Below, piece after piece: positions 21,565 through 34,288 of a stretch of 64,000 nucleotides of DNA. Within the stretch, counting starts at the first letter, position 1; the number at the start of each line of letters is the position of its first letter. Location: contig CM030366.1 in the NCBI GenBank assembly GCA_017893485.1, positions 183,175,681-183,239,680 on the forward strand, written 5' to 3'. The notes beneath the pieces were generated by a model. The model was given only the letters and a program-made list of their open reading frames with translations. It ran no database searches and was not told the origin of the DNA. Origin of the DNA: Hemerocallis citrina. Taxonomy: Eukaryota > Streptophyta > Magnoliopsida > Asparagales > Asphodelaceae. The position numbers and the translations under genes are program-made.

Positions 21565-21780
21565 AGATTTACCGGCGAATATTCCCCGGCGTTTTACTAG
21601 TAGCACCGGTGTAGGTAGCGATTAGGAATGGGGCCACCAGATGCGATGGTTATATACCGGCGGCCGAATTAAAATGCCGGTGAATCTGATTATTCACCGG
21701 CGTTTTATTTAAAAACGCCGGTGAAGTTTATGATTCACCGGCGTGTCTAATTAAAACGCCGGTGAAAAGCTGCGATAAAT
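21565..21780 (+). repeat. Left subterminal ACCGGCGTTTT repeats of the CACTA element
   Basis: Words ACCGGCG, CACCGGCGTTTT and AAAACGCCGGTGAA occur repeatedly in both orientations. In En/Spm the ORF1 protein TNPA binds subterminal repeats at both ends, so these are the likely binding sites. That role is inferred. Confidence 0.8.
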
Positions 21781-22096
21781 CCCATCTGCCCTAACCTTTC
21801 GCTCGCCATTTCCCAAAAAAGTAAAAAAGCAAAAGAAAAGTAAAAAAGAAAAGGCGCTTCGTTTTCCCTCCTTCCTCGCTCTCCTTCCCGCGCGTTTGCC
21901 TCCGCCGCTTCGTCCTCTTCGACGGCCTTCGAACATTCGTCATCGTCCCCTCTTCCCTTCGCCATTTTCGATTTCCCTCCTCCCTATCCTGATTTGGAGG
22001 TGAATCGGCGAACGGAAACGACCGTGTCGCCCCGCTCTCTCTCTATCTTCCCCCCCCCCCCCCCGCGCTCGTCGCCCCGCTCTCTCTCTCTCTTCG
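21781..22096 (+). promoter_or_regulatory. Probable leader of the CACTA ORF1 gene
   Basis: Pyrimidine-rich sequence with CTCTCTCTCT runs and a C-homopolymer near 22050, ending CTCTTCG|GTATCATCTG, a possible 5' leader exon and donor. The matching acceptor may be GACAACAG|GTACAAC just before the ATG at 23151. A shortened duplicate of this leader occurs at 26157-26265. No TATA box is assigned. Confidence 0.4.
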
Positions 22097-22199
22097 GTAT
22101 CATCTGTTGATTCCCCTAATTTTTGAAACTTAGCAATTTTTTCTGATAGATGCATGTTGAAATTTTCATGTTCTTATACTGTTAATGAAGCTGATTTCA

Positions 22200-23120
22200 T
22201 GCATCTGATTGTCTTCTTGGCATGTTTTTTTGATATAAAATGGGTTCACTGTGAACTGACGATGCACAACAATTGGGTTTTAGATTGGGTTGGGCACAAC
22301 CATTAGTGGAGCAACATATATGCTCAGATAATGTAAATTTTCATTTCAAGAAACTGTTAAAGTTACCTGCAGATTGCCCTCTTTGGCATGATTTTTTAAC
22401 CAAAAATGGGTTCACTTCCAAACTAAGTATGCTGCTAGAAATTTCATCTTCTTTTATTGTTAAAGAAGCTTATTCCATGCATCTGATAGTCATCTTGGCA
22501 TGTTTTTTTAACCAAAATGGGTTCACTGTGAACTGAGGATGTTATAGCTACGTATGCCAAAATCCTCCGGATATGCTGAACAATTGGGTTTTAGATTTAG
22601 TTAGGCTAAAGAATTAGTAGATCAGCATATATGCTCAGATAATGAAAAGGTTCATTTCAAGATACTGTTAAAGTAACCTGTTTGCCATCTTTGGCATGAT
22701 TTTTTAACAAAAAATGGGTTCACTTCCTAACTAAGTATGCTGCTAGAATTTTCATCTTCTTTTACTGTTAATGAAGCTTATTTCATGCATCTGATTGCCT
22801 TCTTGGCATGTTTTTTTGGTATTAAATGGGTTCACTGTGAACTGAGGATGCTATAGCTGTATGCCAAAATCCTCCACATATGCACAACAATTGGGTTTTA
22901 GATTTAGTTGGGCTCAAGAATTAGTAGAGCAACATATAAGATCGGATAATGGAAATTTTCATTTTAAGATACTGTTAAAATAACCTGATTGCCCTCTTTG
23001 GCATGATTTTTTAACCAAATAATGGGTTCACTTCCAAACTAAGTATGCTGCTAGCATAGGCCTCATCTTCTTTCACTGTTAATGAAGCTGATTTCATGCA
23101 TCTGATTGTCTTCTTGGCAT
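22200..23120 (+). repeat. About 308-bp tandem repeat upstream of the CACTA ORF1
   Basis: Three units spaced about 306-309 bp (anchor TTGCCCTCTTTGGCATGA or variant near 22372, 22681 and 22987). Each unit contains two related halves with TGGGTTCACTTCCAAACT and TGGGTTCACTGTGAACTGAG. Related units reappear downstream, including inverted copies around 25125-25265 and 25615-25810. Confidence 0.8.
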
Positions 23121-23150
23121 GTGTGTATTTGAATCGACAACAGGTACAAC

Positions 23151-26100
23151 ATGCCGAGGTGTTTAAAGAGGTTAAATATAAATGATGGCAACGAGAGCCA
23201 TGGGGATGAGCAGCCACTACATAATAGTGGCAGTCAAACAGAAGAGGGTGAGGGTAGCACGCCGCCCACTGTCAAAAAACATCGTGGGCGAACGAAGATG
23301 ACGAATGTTTGGAGGCTTCAGAATGATGAAAGGATCGAGGTGGAGGCGAACGATGTTGGGAAACCGGTTGGCGACAACGCCAGCAAATTTTCTTCCTTCA
23401 TTGGGGTCATAGCAAGGAACCTCCGCATACTTCCTTTGTCATACGAGAGTTGGCCGAAGGTGCCAACCACCACAAAAGCCACTGCTATTACGACCATCAA
23501 GGTATTTCTCATCTAAAATACATAATTGGTCGGCGAAAAATTATTATTGAAATATGTATTATTAGTGATGGGTAATGAATTTTGCAGCAATACTTCTCGT
23601 TCGCCGACTCCCTTACTCCTTGGGTTGAAAAGTCACTCTCGAAGAAGTGGAGGGACCACAAGAGTGAATTGAAGTCGAAGTTTTATAACAAAGAGCTTTC
23701 AGAGGAGGAGAATGCAGTGAATGTGCCAGAAAATGTGGAGCCTTCGGATTGGCAATTTCTTGTGCACTACTGGAGTTCGGCGATCGGTCAGGTATTTACA
23801 TTAAACACACAAAAATCTAATGAGTATGTGGTTGTATGGCGGCTATAATGAATTATTCTGTTAACTTCATTGTGGCATGTACAGAAAAGGGCGGAGGTGG
23901 GAGCTGCCAGTCGGTCAAAGCAGCTAGTGCTGCACACCACTGGTACACAGAGCTTCGCTCTGGTTCGGGAAGAATTGGTAGGCGCAATAGTACTAATGTA
24001 AATTTTTTACTTACAGTTATTTGTTTATAACCATTTCATCTTACTAATGTATAGGCAGAAGATTTGGGGGGGACTACGGAGTTTGGGGACATCGACTTTT
24101 TTGATGCCACCCACAAATCAAAGGATGGGACGTATGCGAGCCCTGAGGCAGCACGGATTCTGGTAATTTGTGAACTAATATCTAATGAGGAGTCGAAATG
24201 TCATCTGCTTTTAACGCTGATTGTTATGTCCTTTTACAGACTAATGCTCGGAAAAGGTATGATGAAATCTCCTCTGCTTCAGATTCGGACCCTACGGCGC
24301 CACGCCCAGATTGGCGTACCCGGCAGAGAGTTGCCTTGACCGATGTTAGGGGAAAGGAAAGGCATGGACGTGTCCGTGGTATGGGCCTGGGACCAACCCC
24401 CTCGCGGCTATTTGGACGGAGTCCATCTAGTTCAAGTGGCAATCACGACGAGGAGATGACTGCCTTAAAGGCACAAGTTGCACTCCTCCAAGAACAAATG
24501 GCCAATTTAATAGGGCAGCAGTCCCAAGTCCCACCCAGGGTAAGTATTTAAATTGGTTTTTTTAAAGAGATTATGGTCTTGAATGCATGAAAGACACGTA
24601 CTAGTGTTTGTGAGTGTGCATTGTGGCTGTCGTCTATAAGTATTTCGTATATGTTTCTTAAGTGGGCTGTGATTAGAAAGAAAGGGCTGGAGTGGAGATC
24701 TGGAAACCCAAATAGAGACATCTCGTTTATTATAATCTATACTTTTTGTTGGACCAATCCCCTCTTGTTGTTGTTGCTGATGTCTCTATGTGTCCGTGTG
24801 TTGAAGGGAAAGAAGGGATGAGGGGAGAGATGAGGAAAATGCCGCTATGTTAGCCTGGTGTATCCAAAGTCTCTACCATCCTTCTTTTTGGCTCCATATA
24901 TGGCTTATATATTAAATGGGTTTCCTTCCACGATGACAGTCCGTAATACTACACTTGATATGAGCCCTGTTCATAGCTGCACCCTATTGCATACTCACAA
25001 ACAACTAATACGTGTCGTTCATGCATTGTATTACCAATCCCACTTTGGCACATAACATGCTTAGATGACATAGTATGACCTGCTGATAAGGTTTGTTCAG
25101 CCGCGCTGTTGTACTGATTTGGAGGATTTTGGTATACTAGCAGCATACTTAGTTTCACAGTGAACCCATTTTTTGTTACAAAATCATGCCAAAGATGGCA
25201 ATCTGCAGGTTACTTTAACAGTACCTCAACTTATATGTTGCTCTACTAATTCTTGAGCCCAACTAAATCTAATTTTCTTAAGTGGGCTGTGATTAGAAAG
25301 AAAGGGCTGGAGTGGAGATCTGAAAACCCAAATAGAGACATCTCTTTTATTATAATCTATACTTTTTGTTGGACCAATCCTCTCTTGTTGTTGTTGCTGA
25401 TGTCTCTATGTGTCCGTGTGTTGAAGGGAAAGAAGGGATGAGGGGAGAGATGAGGAAAATGCCGCTATGTTAGCCTGGTGTATCCTCATTCTCTACCATC
25501 CCCTCTTGTTATATATTAAATCGGTTTCCTTCCACGATGACAGTCCGTAATATTATACTTGATATGAGCCCTGTTCATCGCTGCACTAAATCTAATACCC
25601 AATTGTTGTGCATATCCGGAGGATTTTGGCATACGTACCTATAGCATCCTCAGTTCACAGTGAACCCATTGTGATACAAAAAACATGCCAAGATGACAAT
25701 CAGATGCATAAGATAAGCTTCATTAACAGTAAAAGAAGATGAGGATGGCAATCATGCCAAAGAAGACAATCAGGTTACTTTAAAAGTATCTTAAAATGAA
25801 AATTTCCATTATCTGAGCATATATGTTTCTTTAAAAGTGACTGTGACCAATTGTTCTTAATTGGGCTGTGATTAGAAAGACACGAGTTGGAGTGGAGATC
25901 TGGAAACCCATATAGAGACATCTCGTTCATAATAATTTATTATTATTGTTGTTCTTGTCATTCTTGCTGTTGTTGCTGATGTCTCTATGTGTCCGTGTGT
26001 TGAAGGGAAAGAAGGGATGAGAGAGGGATGAGGAAAATGCCGCTATGTTAGCCTGGTGTATCCTCATTCTCTACCATTCCTCTTTCTGGCTTCTATATTT

Positions 26101-29100
26101 GGTTTCCTTCCACGATGACAAATCCAGTTAAAACTACACTTGCTATGAGCCCTATTCGTCATTTTCGATTTCCCTCCTCCGCTCTCTCTCTCACTCTCTT
26201 CGGTATCATCTCTTGATTTCCCTTATTTTCCAAACTTAGCATATTTTTCAGATAGATGCATCTTGATTTCCTTAACTTGAATGGTTTAGTTGGGATGAAG
26301 AATTAATAGAAAAATAAATGCTTAGATACTGGAAATTTTCATGGTCTTTCACTGTTAATGAAGCTCATTTCATGCATCTGCTTGTCTTCTTGGCATGTAT
26401 TTTTGATACTAAATGGGTTTAGTGTGAACTGAGGATGCTATAGCTACGTACGCCAAAATGGTCTGTGATTTGCACAACAAGTTGGTTTTAGATTTAGTTG
26501 GGCACAACAACTACTGGAGCAACATATACTTAAGCTCAGTTAATGTAAATTTTCAATTTAAGGTACCGTTAAGGTATCCTGCAGATTGCCCTAGATTGCA
26601 TGATTTTTTGATCAAATAATGGGTTCACCACCAGACTGAGTATGCTGTTAGCATCCCCATCCTCTTTCACTGTTAATGAAGCTCATTTCATGCATCTGCT
26701 TGTCTTCTTGCAATGTATTTTTGATAATAAATGGGTTCACTGTGAACTGAGGATGCTATACCTACGTACGCCAAAATGGTCTGTGATTTGGACAACAAGT
26801 TGGTTTTAGATTTAGTTGGGCACAACAACTACTGGAGCAACATATACTTAAGCTCAGTTAATGGAAATTGTCATTTTAACTTACTGTTAAGGTATGCTGC
26901 CGATTGCCCTCTTTTGCATGATCTTTTGATCAAATAATGGGTTCACCACCAAACTGCGTATGCTGCTAGCATCCCCATCCTCTTTCACTGTTAATGAAGC
27001 TCATTTCATGCATCTGCTTGTCCTCTTGCCATGTTTTTTTGATAATAAATGGGTTTACTGTGAACCGTGTCGTTAATGGAAATTTTAATTTCGAGATACT
27101 GTTAAAGTAACCTGTTTGCCATCTTTGGCATGATTTTTTAACCAAAAAAGGGTTCACTTCCAAACTGAGTTTGCTGCTAGCATCCCCATCTTCCTTTACT
27201 ACTACTGAAGCTTATTTCATTAAGATCCAGGATGGCCAATTTGGATTGGGCTGTGATTGGATTGTTCAGTGGCTGTTGTCCATGTTCTTAGTTGGGCTGT
27301 GATTAGAACGAGAGGGCTCGAGTGGAGATATGGAAACCCATATAGAGACATCTTCTTCATAATGATTTATTATTATTGTTGTTCTTGTCGCTCTTGTTGT
27401 TGTTGCTGATGTCTCTTTGTGTTCGTGTGTTGAAGGGAAAGAAGGGATGAGAGAGAGATGAGGAAAATGCCGCTATGTTAGCCTGGTGTATCCTCATTCT
27501 CTACCATTCCTCTTTCTGGCTTCTATATTTGGTTTCCTTCCACGATGACAAATCCAGTTAAAACTACACTTGCTATGAGCCCTATTCGTATTTTTCTTCT
27601 ATGAAGAATTGATCTATGACTACAATCTCCATTCAAAACCCAATTGTTCTATATTTGGTTCCCTCTTGCTGTTGTTGCTGTTGTTGAAGTGAACCCATTT
27701 TGTTTTATTGTTAGTGAAGCTTATTTTCATGCATCTGATTGTTATCTTGGCAATTGAATTTGACCAAATAATGGGTTTACTGTGAACTGAGGATGATATG
27801 TAGGTACGTATGCCAAAAATGGTTTTCTTACCACAAAATGGGTTCATTTCCAAGCTAAGTATGCTGCATAGCATCCCCAGTTTCCTTCACTGTTGGTGAA
27901 GCTTATTTCACAAACCTGATGGTCTTCTAAGGCTATTTTTTTGGTCCTATTTTCACTTAACTGTTAGTGAAGCTCATATCATGCACCTGATTGTCTTCTT
28001 GGCATGTTTGTTTTGATACCAAGAATGGGTTCACTTTGAACTGAGGATGGTATATAGGTACGTATGCCACAACCCTCCGGCCGGATATGCACAACACCTG
28101 GGTTTTGCGATATAGTTGGAGAGCAACACATAAGCTCAGATAGTGGAGAAATTTTCATTTTCAGATACTGTTAATGTAACCTGATTGCAATCTTAGCCAA
28201 AAATGGTTTTCTTACCACAAAATGGGTTCATTTCCAAACTAAGTATGCTGCATAGCATCCCCAGTTTCTTTCACTGTTAGTGAAGCTTATTTCACAAACC
28301 TGATGGTCTTCTAAAGCTATTTTTTGGGTCCTATTTTCACTTAACTGTTAGTGAAGCTCGTATCATGCACCTGATTGTCTTCTTGGCATGTTTGTTTTGA
28401 TACCAAGAATGGGTTCACTTTGAACTGAGGATGGTATATAGGTACGTATGCCACAATCCTCCGGCCGGATATGCACAACACCTGGGTTTTGCGATATAGT
28501 TGGAGAGCAACACATAAGCTCAGATAGTGGAGAAATTTTCATTTTCAGATACTGTTAATGTAACCTGATTGCAATCTTAGCCAAAAATGGTTTTCTTACC
28601 ACAAAATGGGTTCATTTCCAAACTAAGTATGCTGCATAGCATCCCCAGTTTCTTTCACTGTTAGTGAAGCTTATTTCACAAACCTGATGGTCTTCTAAGG
28701 CTATTTTTTTGGTCCTATTTTCACTTAACTGTTAGTGAAGCTCATATCATGCACCTGATTGTCTTCTTGGCATGTTTGTTTTGATACCAAGAATGGGTTC
28801 ACTTTGAACTGAGGATGGTATATAGGTACGTATGCCACAATCCTCCGGCCGGATATGCACAACACCTGGGTTTTGCGATATAGTTGGAGAGCAACATATA
28901 AGCTCAGATAGTGGAGAAATTTTCATTTTCAGATACTGTTAATGTAACCTGATTGCAATCTTCGGCATGGTTTTTTTATCTGGGCTATGATTGGATCTAG
29001 GATGGCCAATTTGGATTGGGCTGTGATTGGATTGTTCAGTGGATGTTGTCTATGTTCTTAATTGGGCTGTGATTAGAAAGAGTGGGCTCGAGTGGAGATC

Positions 29101-29826
29101 TGGAAACCCATATAGAGACATCGTGTTCATAATAATTTATTATTATTGTCGTTCTTGTCGCTCTTGCTGTTGTTGCTGATGTCTCTTTCTGTTCATGTGC
29201 TGAAGGGAAACAAGGGATGAGAGAGAGATGAGGAAAATGCCGCTATGTTAGCCTGGTGTATCCAAAGTCTCTACCTTTCTCCTTTCTGTTTCCATTTCTG
29301 GATTCTATATATATTTGGTTTCCTTCCACGATGACAGTTCCCTAAAAATACACTTGATATGAGCCCTATCTTATTTTTCTTATTTTTCTTATATTTGGTT
29401 TCCGTCCACGATGACAGTTTCATGGATTGTCTGGACAATCCATGAAAGAGATGCTTAGATACTGAATTTTTATTTGTTTTACTGTTTTAGGTAGTGGATA
29501 TTCCCAATCAAGGGAGATAATATAGAGTTTTCAAGTTAGATACTGAATTTTCATTTGTTTTGTTATTTTAGATATATTTAAAAAACAAAATTAAGTACCG
29601 GATTTTTAGGCTTGCAATGTAATTATTTTACCTCTCTATATATCATCAACAATTCCATTTGCAATTGGCACTTTGATCTTATGATTTAAGATACAGTTAG
29701 ATTTTTTTGCAAGTTCAAAAAATATGTATATTCTGTATTGTGGTATACTGTTGAACTAAACTATTGTTTTTTTTTTGTTCACAGCGCGGTCGCCCAGATG
29801 AAGAAAATTCTGATGATCAGAACTGA
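23151..29826 (+). CDS. CACTA ORF1 / TNPA-like protein (plant transposase_24 type), six exons
   Basis: Proposed coding exons are 23151-23501, 23588-23791, 23885-23977, 24055-24162, 24240-24539 and 29785-29826. Each is bounded by AG/GT and has a length divisible by three, so all junctions are phase 0 and give 365 codons with no internal stop. Exon 1 has an acidic/basic start, KKHRGRTKM, then NASKFSSFIGVIARNLRILP and LSYESWPKVP, typical of the Ptta/En/Spm ORF1 family. Exon 2 has SLSKKWRDHKSELKS. Exon 4 has DIDFFDATHKSKDGTY. Exon 5 carries RVRGMGLGPTPSRL and a coiled-coil EEMTALKAQVALLQEQM. The last exon adds RGRPDEENSDDQN. The final intron is about 5.2 kb of repeats. The protein would bind the element ends; it is not the catalytic transposase. 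The ATG follows a possible acceptor, so an untranslated first exon is likely. Confidence 0.78.
24630..29370. repeat. Repeat-filled 5-kb intron of the CACTA ORF1
   Basis: One unit of about 200-250 bp (GGGCTGTGATTAGAA, CATATAGAGACATC or AAATAGAGACATC, TGTCTCTATGTGTCCGTGTG, ATGAGGAAAATGCCGCTATG, GCTATGTTAGCCTGGTGTAT) occurs five times, at about 24660, 25275, 25860, 27295 and 29060. Between them are direct and inverted relatives of the upstream 308-bp unit and a short copy of the leader (26157-26265). No coding region is seen. Confidence 0.78.
27900..28970 (+). repeat. 384-bp tandem repeat inside the CACTA element
   Basis: Nearly identical units begin at GCTTATTTCACAAACCTGAT at 27901, 28285 and 28669, a period of 384 bp. 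They contain CTCCGGCCGGATATGC and GGGTTTTGCGATATAGTTGG. The high identity implies recent duplication compared with the other, more diverged units. Confidence 0.88.
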
Positions 29827-30289
29827 AGCTCCTCGAGGGTATGAATCCGTGGTCCTCCTTGCTGTTCTTGTGTCCTTGCTGTATGATTGTTCTTATGTCC
29901 TCCTCGCTGTTATGTCAGACTGTTTTTTTTGGATGAGAGTTATGTTAGACGGTTTAGTTGGGATATTTGTCAGACTTGAGATATTTGGGATGTTGAGATA
30001 TTTGGGATGTTCGTCGGTCTATTAATTTGGTTGTGATTATGACTGTTAATTTTACGGTGAATTTGGTTGTGATTATGACACTGTTAAGAAGATTTGTTGA
30101 GATATTTGGATATGACACGTGTTAAACTTTATTATATTTCTTGTGTTTGGTTGTCATTTGCGCATTAATATGAAATGAAATTGGTTGAATTAGTAGTTAT
30201 GAATTGGTTTACAGGTTTTGTAAAAGAAATTGTGAATTGAAACCGAACGGAAAACGGAGAAAGGAATACAAACGGGCATAGCTAGACCG

Positions 30290-30840
30290 GATTTTTATAA
30301 AACGCCGGTCTATCTATTGAATTAGTTGCAGTGTGCGATAGACCGGCGGTCACACAAACGCCGGTGTATGCCGCTAGACGCCGGTGAATACCGTCAGTTG
30401 TAACGGCAAAAAGGAACACCGGCGTTTTATCAAACGCCGGTGTAGGGTTTACCGGCGTTTTTGGTCACGCCGGTGCTTGTGAGTAGGGAAAAGCGGGCAG
30501 CCATAAACGTACGTACACCGGCGGTCACAGAACGCCGGTGAACGTTCACTATACACCGGCGTTTTTGTAAACGCCGGTAAATTGATGAACACCGGCGGTT
30601 TATAACCGCCGGTGAATGTATACTGGAAGTAAAAGACGGCACTCAGAGGACCCAATACACCGGCGTTTTTAGGCCGCCGGTGTAGGTTTCACATTTACCG
30701 GCGCCCATGAAAACCGCCGGTGTAGACCCCTTCCTTTCAGCGACGCTCGATTCGGCGGCATTTGGACCGGCGCTATTGTAAACGCCGGTGAATGTTTCAC
30801 CGGCATAAAAAATGCCGGTAAAGACGTCAAAAAGCGCCGG
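30290..30840 (+). repeat. Right subterminal ACCGGCGTTTT repeats of the CACTA element
   Basis: About a dozen inverted pairs such as CACCGGCGTTTTATCAAACG, ACCGGCGTTTTTGTAAACGC and ACCGGCGGTTTATAACCGCC, many of them hairpin-forming. The array is more than twice as long as at the left end, an asymmetry also seen in En/Spm. Confidence 0.85.
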
Positions 30841-30862
30841 GAAATCTACTTTCTTTTGTAGT

Positions 30863-30998
30863 AGACTTGGGAGATAGTCAAATTGCCAGCAGGAAATAAG
30901 CCGGTAGGATGTAAATGGGTTTATACAGTAAAGTATAAGTCTGATGGTTCAATAAAGTGATACAAAGCAATGCTAGTTGCCAAAGGATACACTCAAAC
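30863..30998 (+). pseudogene. Copia reverse transcriptase fragment between the CACTA and hAT insertions
   Basis: Reading resumes with TWEIVKLPAGNKPVGCKWVY, continues through VKYKSDGSIK then a stop, and ends in AKGYTQT at the hAT target site ACTCAAAC (30991-30998). It continues from the block ending at 21548 and leads into the block at 34529. Confidence 0.87.
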
Positions 30999-33900
30999 TA
31001 GGGTTGACAACCGGTCCGGGCTGACACGCGACCCACCCGCGACCCACTCGCCAGACCCGTCACGTTAACATACGGTTCGGGTCCGGGTCAAACCTGCGAA
31101 CTTAAGCGGGTCGACCTGGGTCGTCTAAAATGAGTTTCGAACTTGTTGAACCTGACCCGTGAACCCGGTGAATAGTGCCCAAACCGCCCACGAATTCGCG
31201 GGTCGACCCTCGGGTTTCGAACCATTTGACCCGTACGGGCCAAATGTTCGACCCGAACGGGTCGACCGTTCGACCCGTGGGTCCAAAGGCCAAAAAAGAC
31301 AGCAACAGTTGTTTTAGCCATTTTTTTTGTTTTTTTTTTTGTTTTTTATTTTTTATTTTTGTTTTTTGTTTTTTGTTTTTTGTTTTTCCCCCCTATAAAT
31401 ACCCCTTAAACCACTCAAAAAATTTCACAGCTTACTCTCTTACTCTCTCTACTACTACTACTCATTACAATCTCAATTGATTCAATTTTTTTCAACAAAG
31501 AAGCTAACAACATAGAAGCGACAAATTCCGATCGTATCGAATTCAACTTACAACTACGTTTACTTTAAGTCTTCAACTCCTCCAAGGCTCCAAGGCTCCA
31601 AAAAAGAAGCTCTCTTTCTTTCTATATACTAGTACGGACTTCTACTTCTACTTATACTTTTATTTTCACTTTCATTCTATATACGAGTATCCACGAAGTA
31701 CGGTATCAAAATTTCACAACCCTCTCATTGTGATGATTTTTTTTGTAGTTATAATTTTTTTTATCATATTTGTTTGTTGGTTTTTTGAAATTCTCTCTCA
31801 CAACCCTCCTATTGTTTTCTAGATTTTTTTTAAAAAATTATCTTGCCTAGATTGTATTTAATTTTTTTTACATACAATACTATATTAACATGTCTAGATC
31901 ACGAGGTAGCGGCCGTAGCCAAAGTGGACAAGATTCCACCGACCCTTCTCGTAGGCCTCCAATTGTCCCATAAAATGAGCCCGCCGAAGAATACCCTATG
32001 ACTGGACACATTGGTACACAGATGTGTTTGTAGGAGGCATAGACATAGAAGAAGAACCACAAACACAAGCAACCGAAACAACACAACCGGGTTGTAGTAG
32101 GAAAACTAGAGGAAAAACTAGTGATTGGTACAAATTTTATGATTATATTCTGGACGAAGAAAATCCATGTGTAGGTATAAAAATTTGTAAAACATGTTCG
32201 AAGCCCATACAAATGGAAGAATGGTGAAGGGACGGGTACAATAAAACGACACATCCAAAATGTACACAAAGAACTTCTTGTAGACCTACTCGGCCAACAA
32301 AAAATTCACCCTAGGACCGGTGTAGTTGATAGCCACTCTTATGATCCCGAACTTGTTCATCGGGAAATGACCTGAATAGTAATTAAGGAAGAGTTACCAT
32401 TTTTCTATTCCGAGAGTAGGGACTTAGAAACTTTTAATCAAAACGCATTAAACCCGCATTTTAAAAGAATCCCTAGAAATACTTTGAAGTCGAATTATTT
32501 TAAAATGTACAATGAAATTATAGAAGCTTTGATTGCCATTTTATGGAGTTTAACTTGTAGAGTTTTTTTAACTTCCGATTGTTGGAAGGGTTGCAACAAT
32601 ATTCCAATGATGGGAACAACTTGTCATTAGATCGACAGTGATTGGATTATTCAAAAAAGGATCATATCACTTTTCGCGTTGCCCTATCCCTATAGTGGTA
32701 ATGAAATTGCAAATCGTAATTTAGAAATTTGTAATGTTTTTCATATTCGTGATAAAATTATGTGTATAAGTTTTGATAATGCATCTAACAATAATGCATC
32801 AATTAGTATATTAAAAACCGCATTAAACCCTCCATCTGACAATATTTTTTATGTTAGATGTGCATGTCATATTTTAAATTTATGTATTCAAGATGCATTA
32901 AAAATAGCCGACCCATATATAGTTAACATTAGAAATTGTGTATATTTTATTGTATTAAGTGGCCCTATATTTCAAGAGTGGAAAGCTTAGTGTAGGCTTA
33001 AAAATGAACATTTTAGAAAATTTCCAAAAGATGTTAAACACCGATGGAACTCTACTTTTGATTTGCTACATGTTGTTACTGAATATAAAGCATGTATAAA
33101 TGATTTTTGTATGGCAAAAAATATGCCAAATTTTGAAATGACTCCCCAAGCTTGGTTTTATGGCAAATCTTTGTTAAAATTTTTAGAACCTTTTAAAACC
33201 GCAACTTTAAAATTTTTAAAATCTTATGAATTTACTTCTAGTAGCATTTTTATTTCAATAGTTACTATGATGCAAACTTTCAAAGAAATGATCGATGATG
33301 TTTTTATTGGTCATATTGTGAAACCCGCATACACCAAAAATTTGAAGTATTCTAATCATCCTCCTATGTTGTATTGTATTGCTACTGTGATGGATCCTCG
33401 TATCAAATTAGAAGGTACGAAGAGTTTGATTAAAATATTTTTTAATTTACTTGGGGAAGATGAATCTGAAATTGATTTGGGAACATTTTTAGCTAAATAC
33501 TTTAGTTATTTCTTCTTCTGCTACTTCTACAGGTAAGGGTAAGAATAAATTAGATGATTCCATATTTAATTTACTTGCAAAAATTCAATCAAAAAATGCT
33601 AGGACTAATTAACTAAATGAATTACATTGGTATAATCAACAAGAGTTTAAAAGTTTTACTTCTTCACTAGATATTCTACAATGGTGGAAAGACCATGAAC
33701 ATACTTATAGTATTCTTAAATATATGGCTAAAGATCTACTAACTCCTCCTGTCTCTACAATTGCTTCAAAAAGTACATTTTCTACAAGTGGCAGGGTTCT
33801 AACCGATTACAGAAATCGCTTGAAGCCACATTCGTTGGAGATGCTTGTCTGTACGGAAGACTGGATGAAGGCCGAAGATAGGACTCAATAAATAGGGTTC

Positions 33901-34229
33901 GACACATTTACAAGTGGAAGCAACTCGCCGGAAGAACAACAACGACAGCAATAACAACCAACATGAAGAATTGAAGACCAACAACTACAACAAATTGAAG
34001 ACCAACATATGCAAGAAAATTGTATATGTATAAAAAATTGTAATAAATTTTTGTTTCTTATAAATAAGATGGAAAATTGAAGAAAATTTTCATTTTATAG
34101 AAGAAAATTGTAATTGTATAGAACCAATTTATAATAATTCTTTGTTTCTTATAAAAAAAAGTTGGAAATTTGTATAAGTTGAAATTATATGAATAATATA
34201 CACATTTTTTATAGCAATTTCACTCTTTA

Positions 34230-34288
<59 letters not shown>

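Larger units (their letters stand above)
21549..30862 (+). mobile_element. CACTA (En/Spm-type) transposon with ORF1 gene but no visible transposase
   Basis: Termini GACTACAAAAGAAACCAG and, on the complement of the right end, ACTACAAAAGAAAGTAG are close to the CACTACAAxAGAAA consensus. The 3-bp duplication AGA (21546-21548 and 30863-30865) flanks it, the CACTA size. Both ends hold subterminal palindromic words ACCGGCGTTTT / AAACGCCGGTG. Inside are a pyrimidine-rich leader (21790-22096), a TNPA/ORF1-like gene with six coding exons (23151-29826) and large repeat arrays in its introns. No DDE/D transposase (TNPD) is recognisable in 9.3 kb, so the element is probably non-autonomous. It sits in the copia RT gene, so it is younger than the copia. 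Confidence 0.87.

Noticed and set aside
21747..22155. Minus-strand Arg/Glu/Gly-rich frames in the CACTA leader
   Set aside because: They are shadows of the CT-rich leader on the plus strand and have no family similarity.
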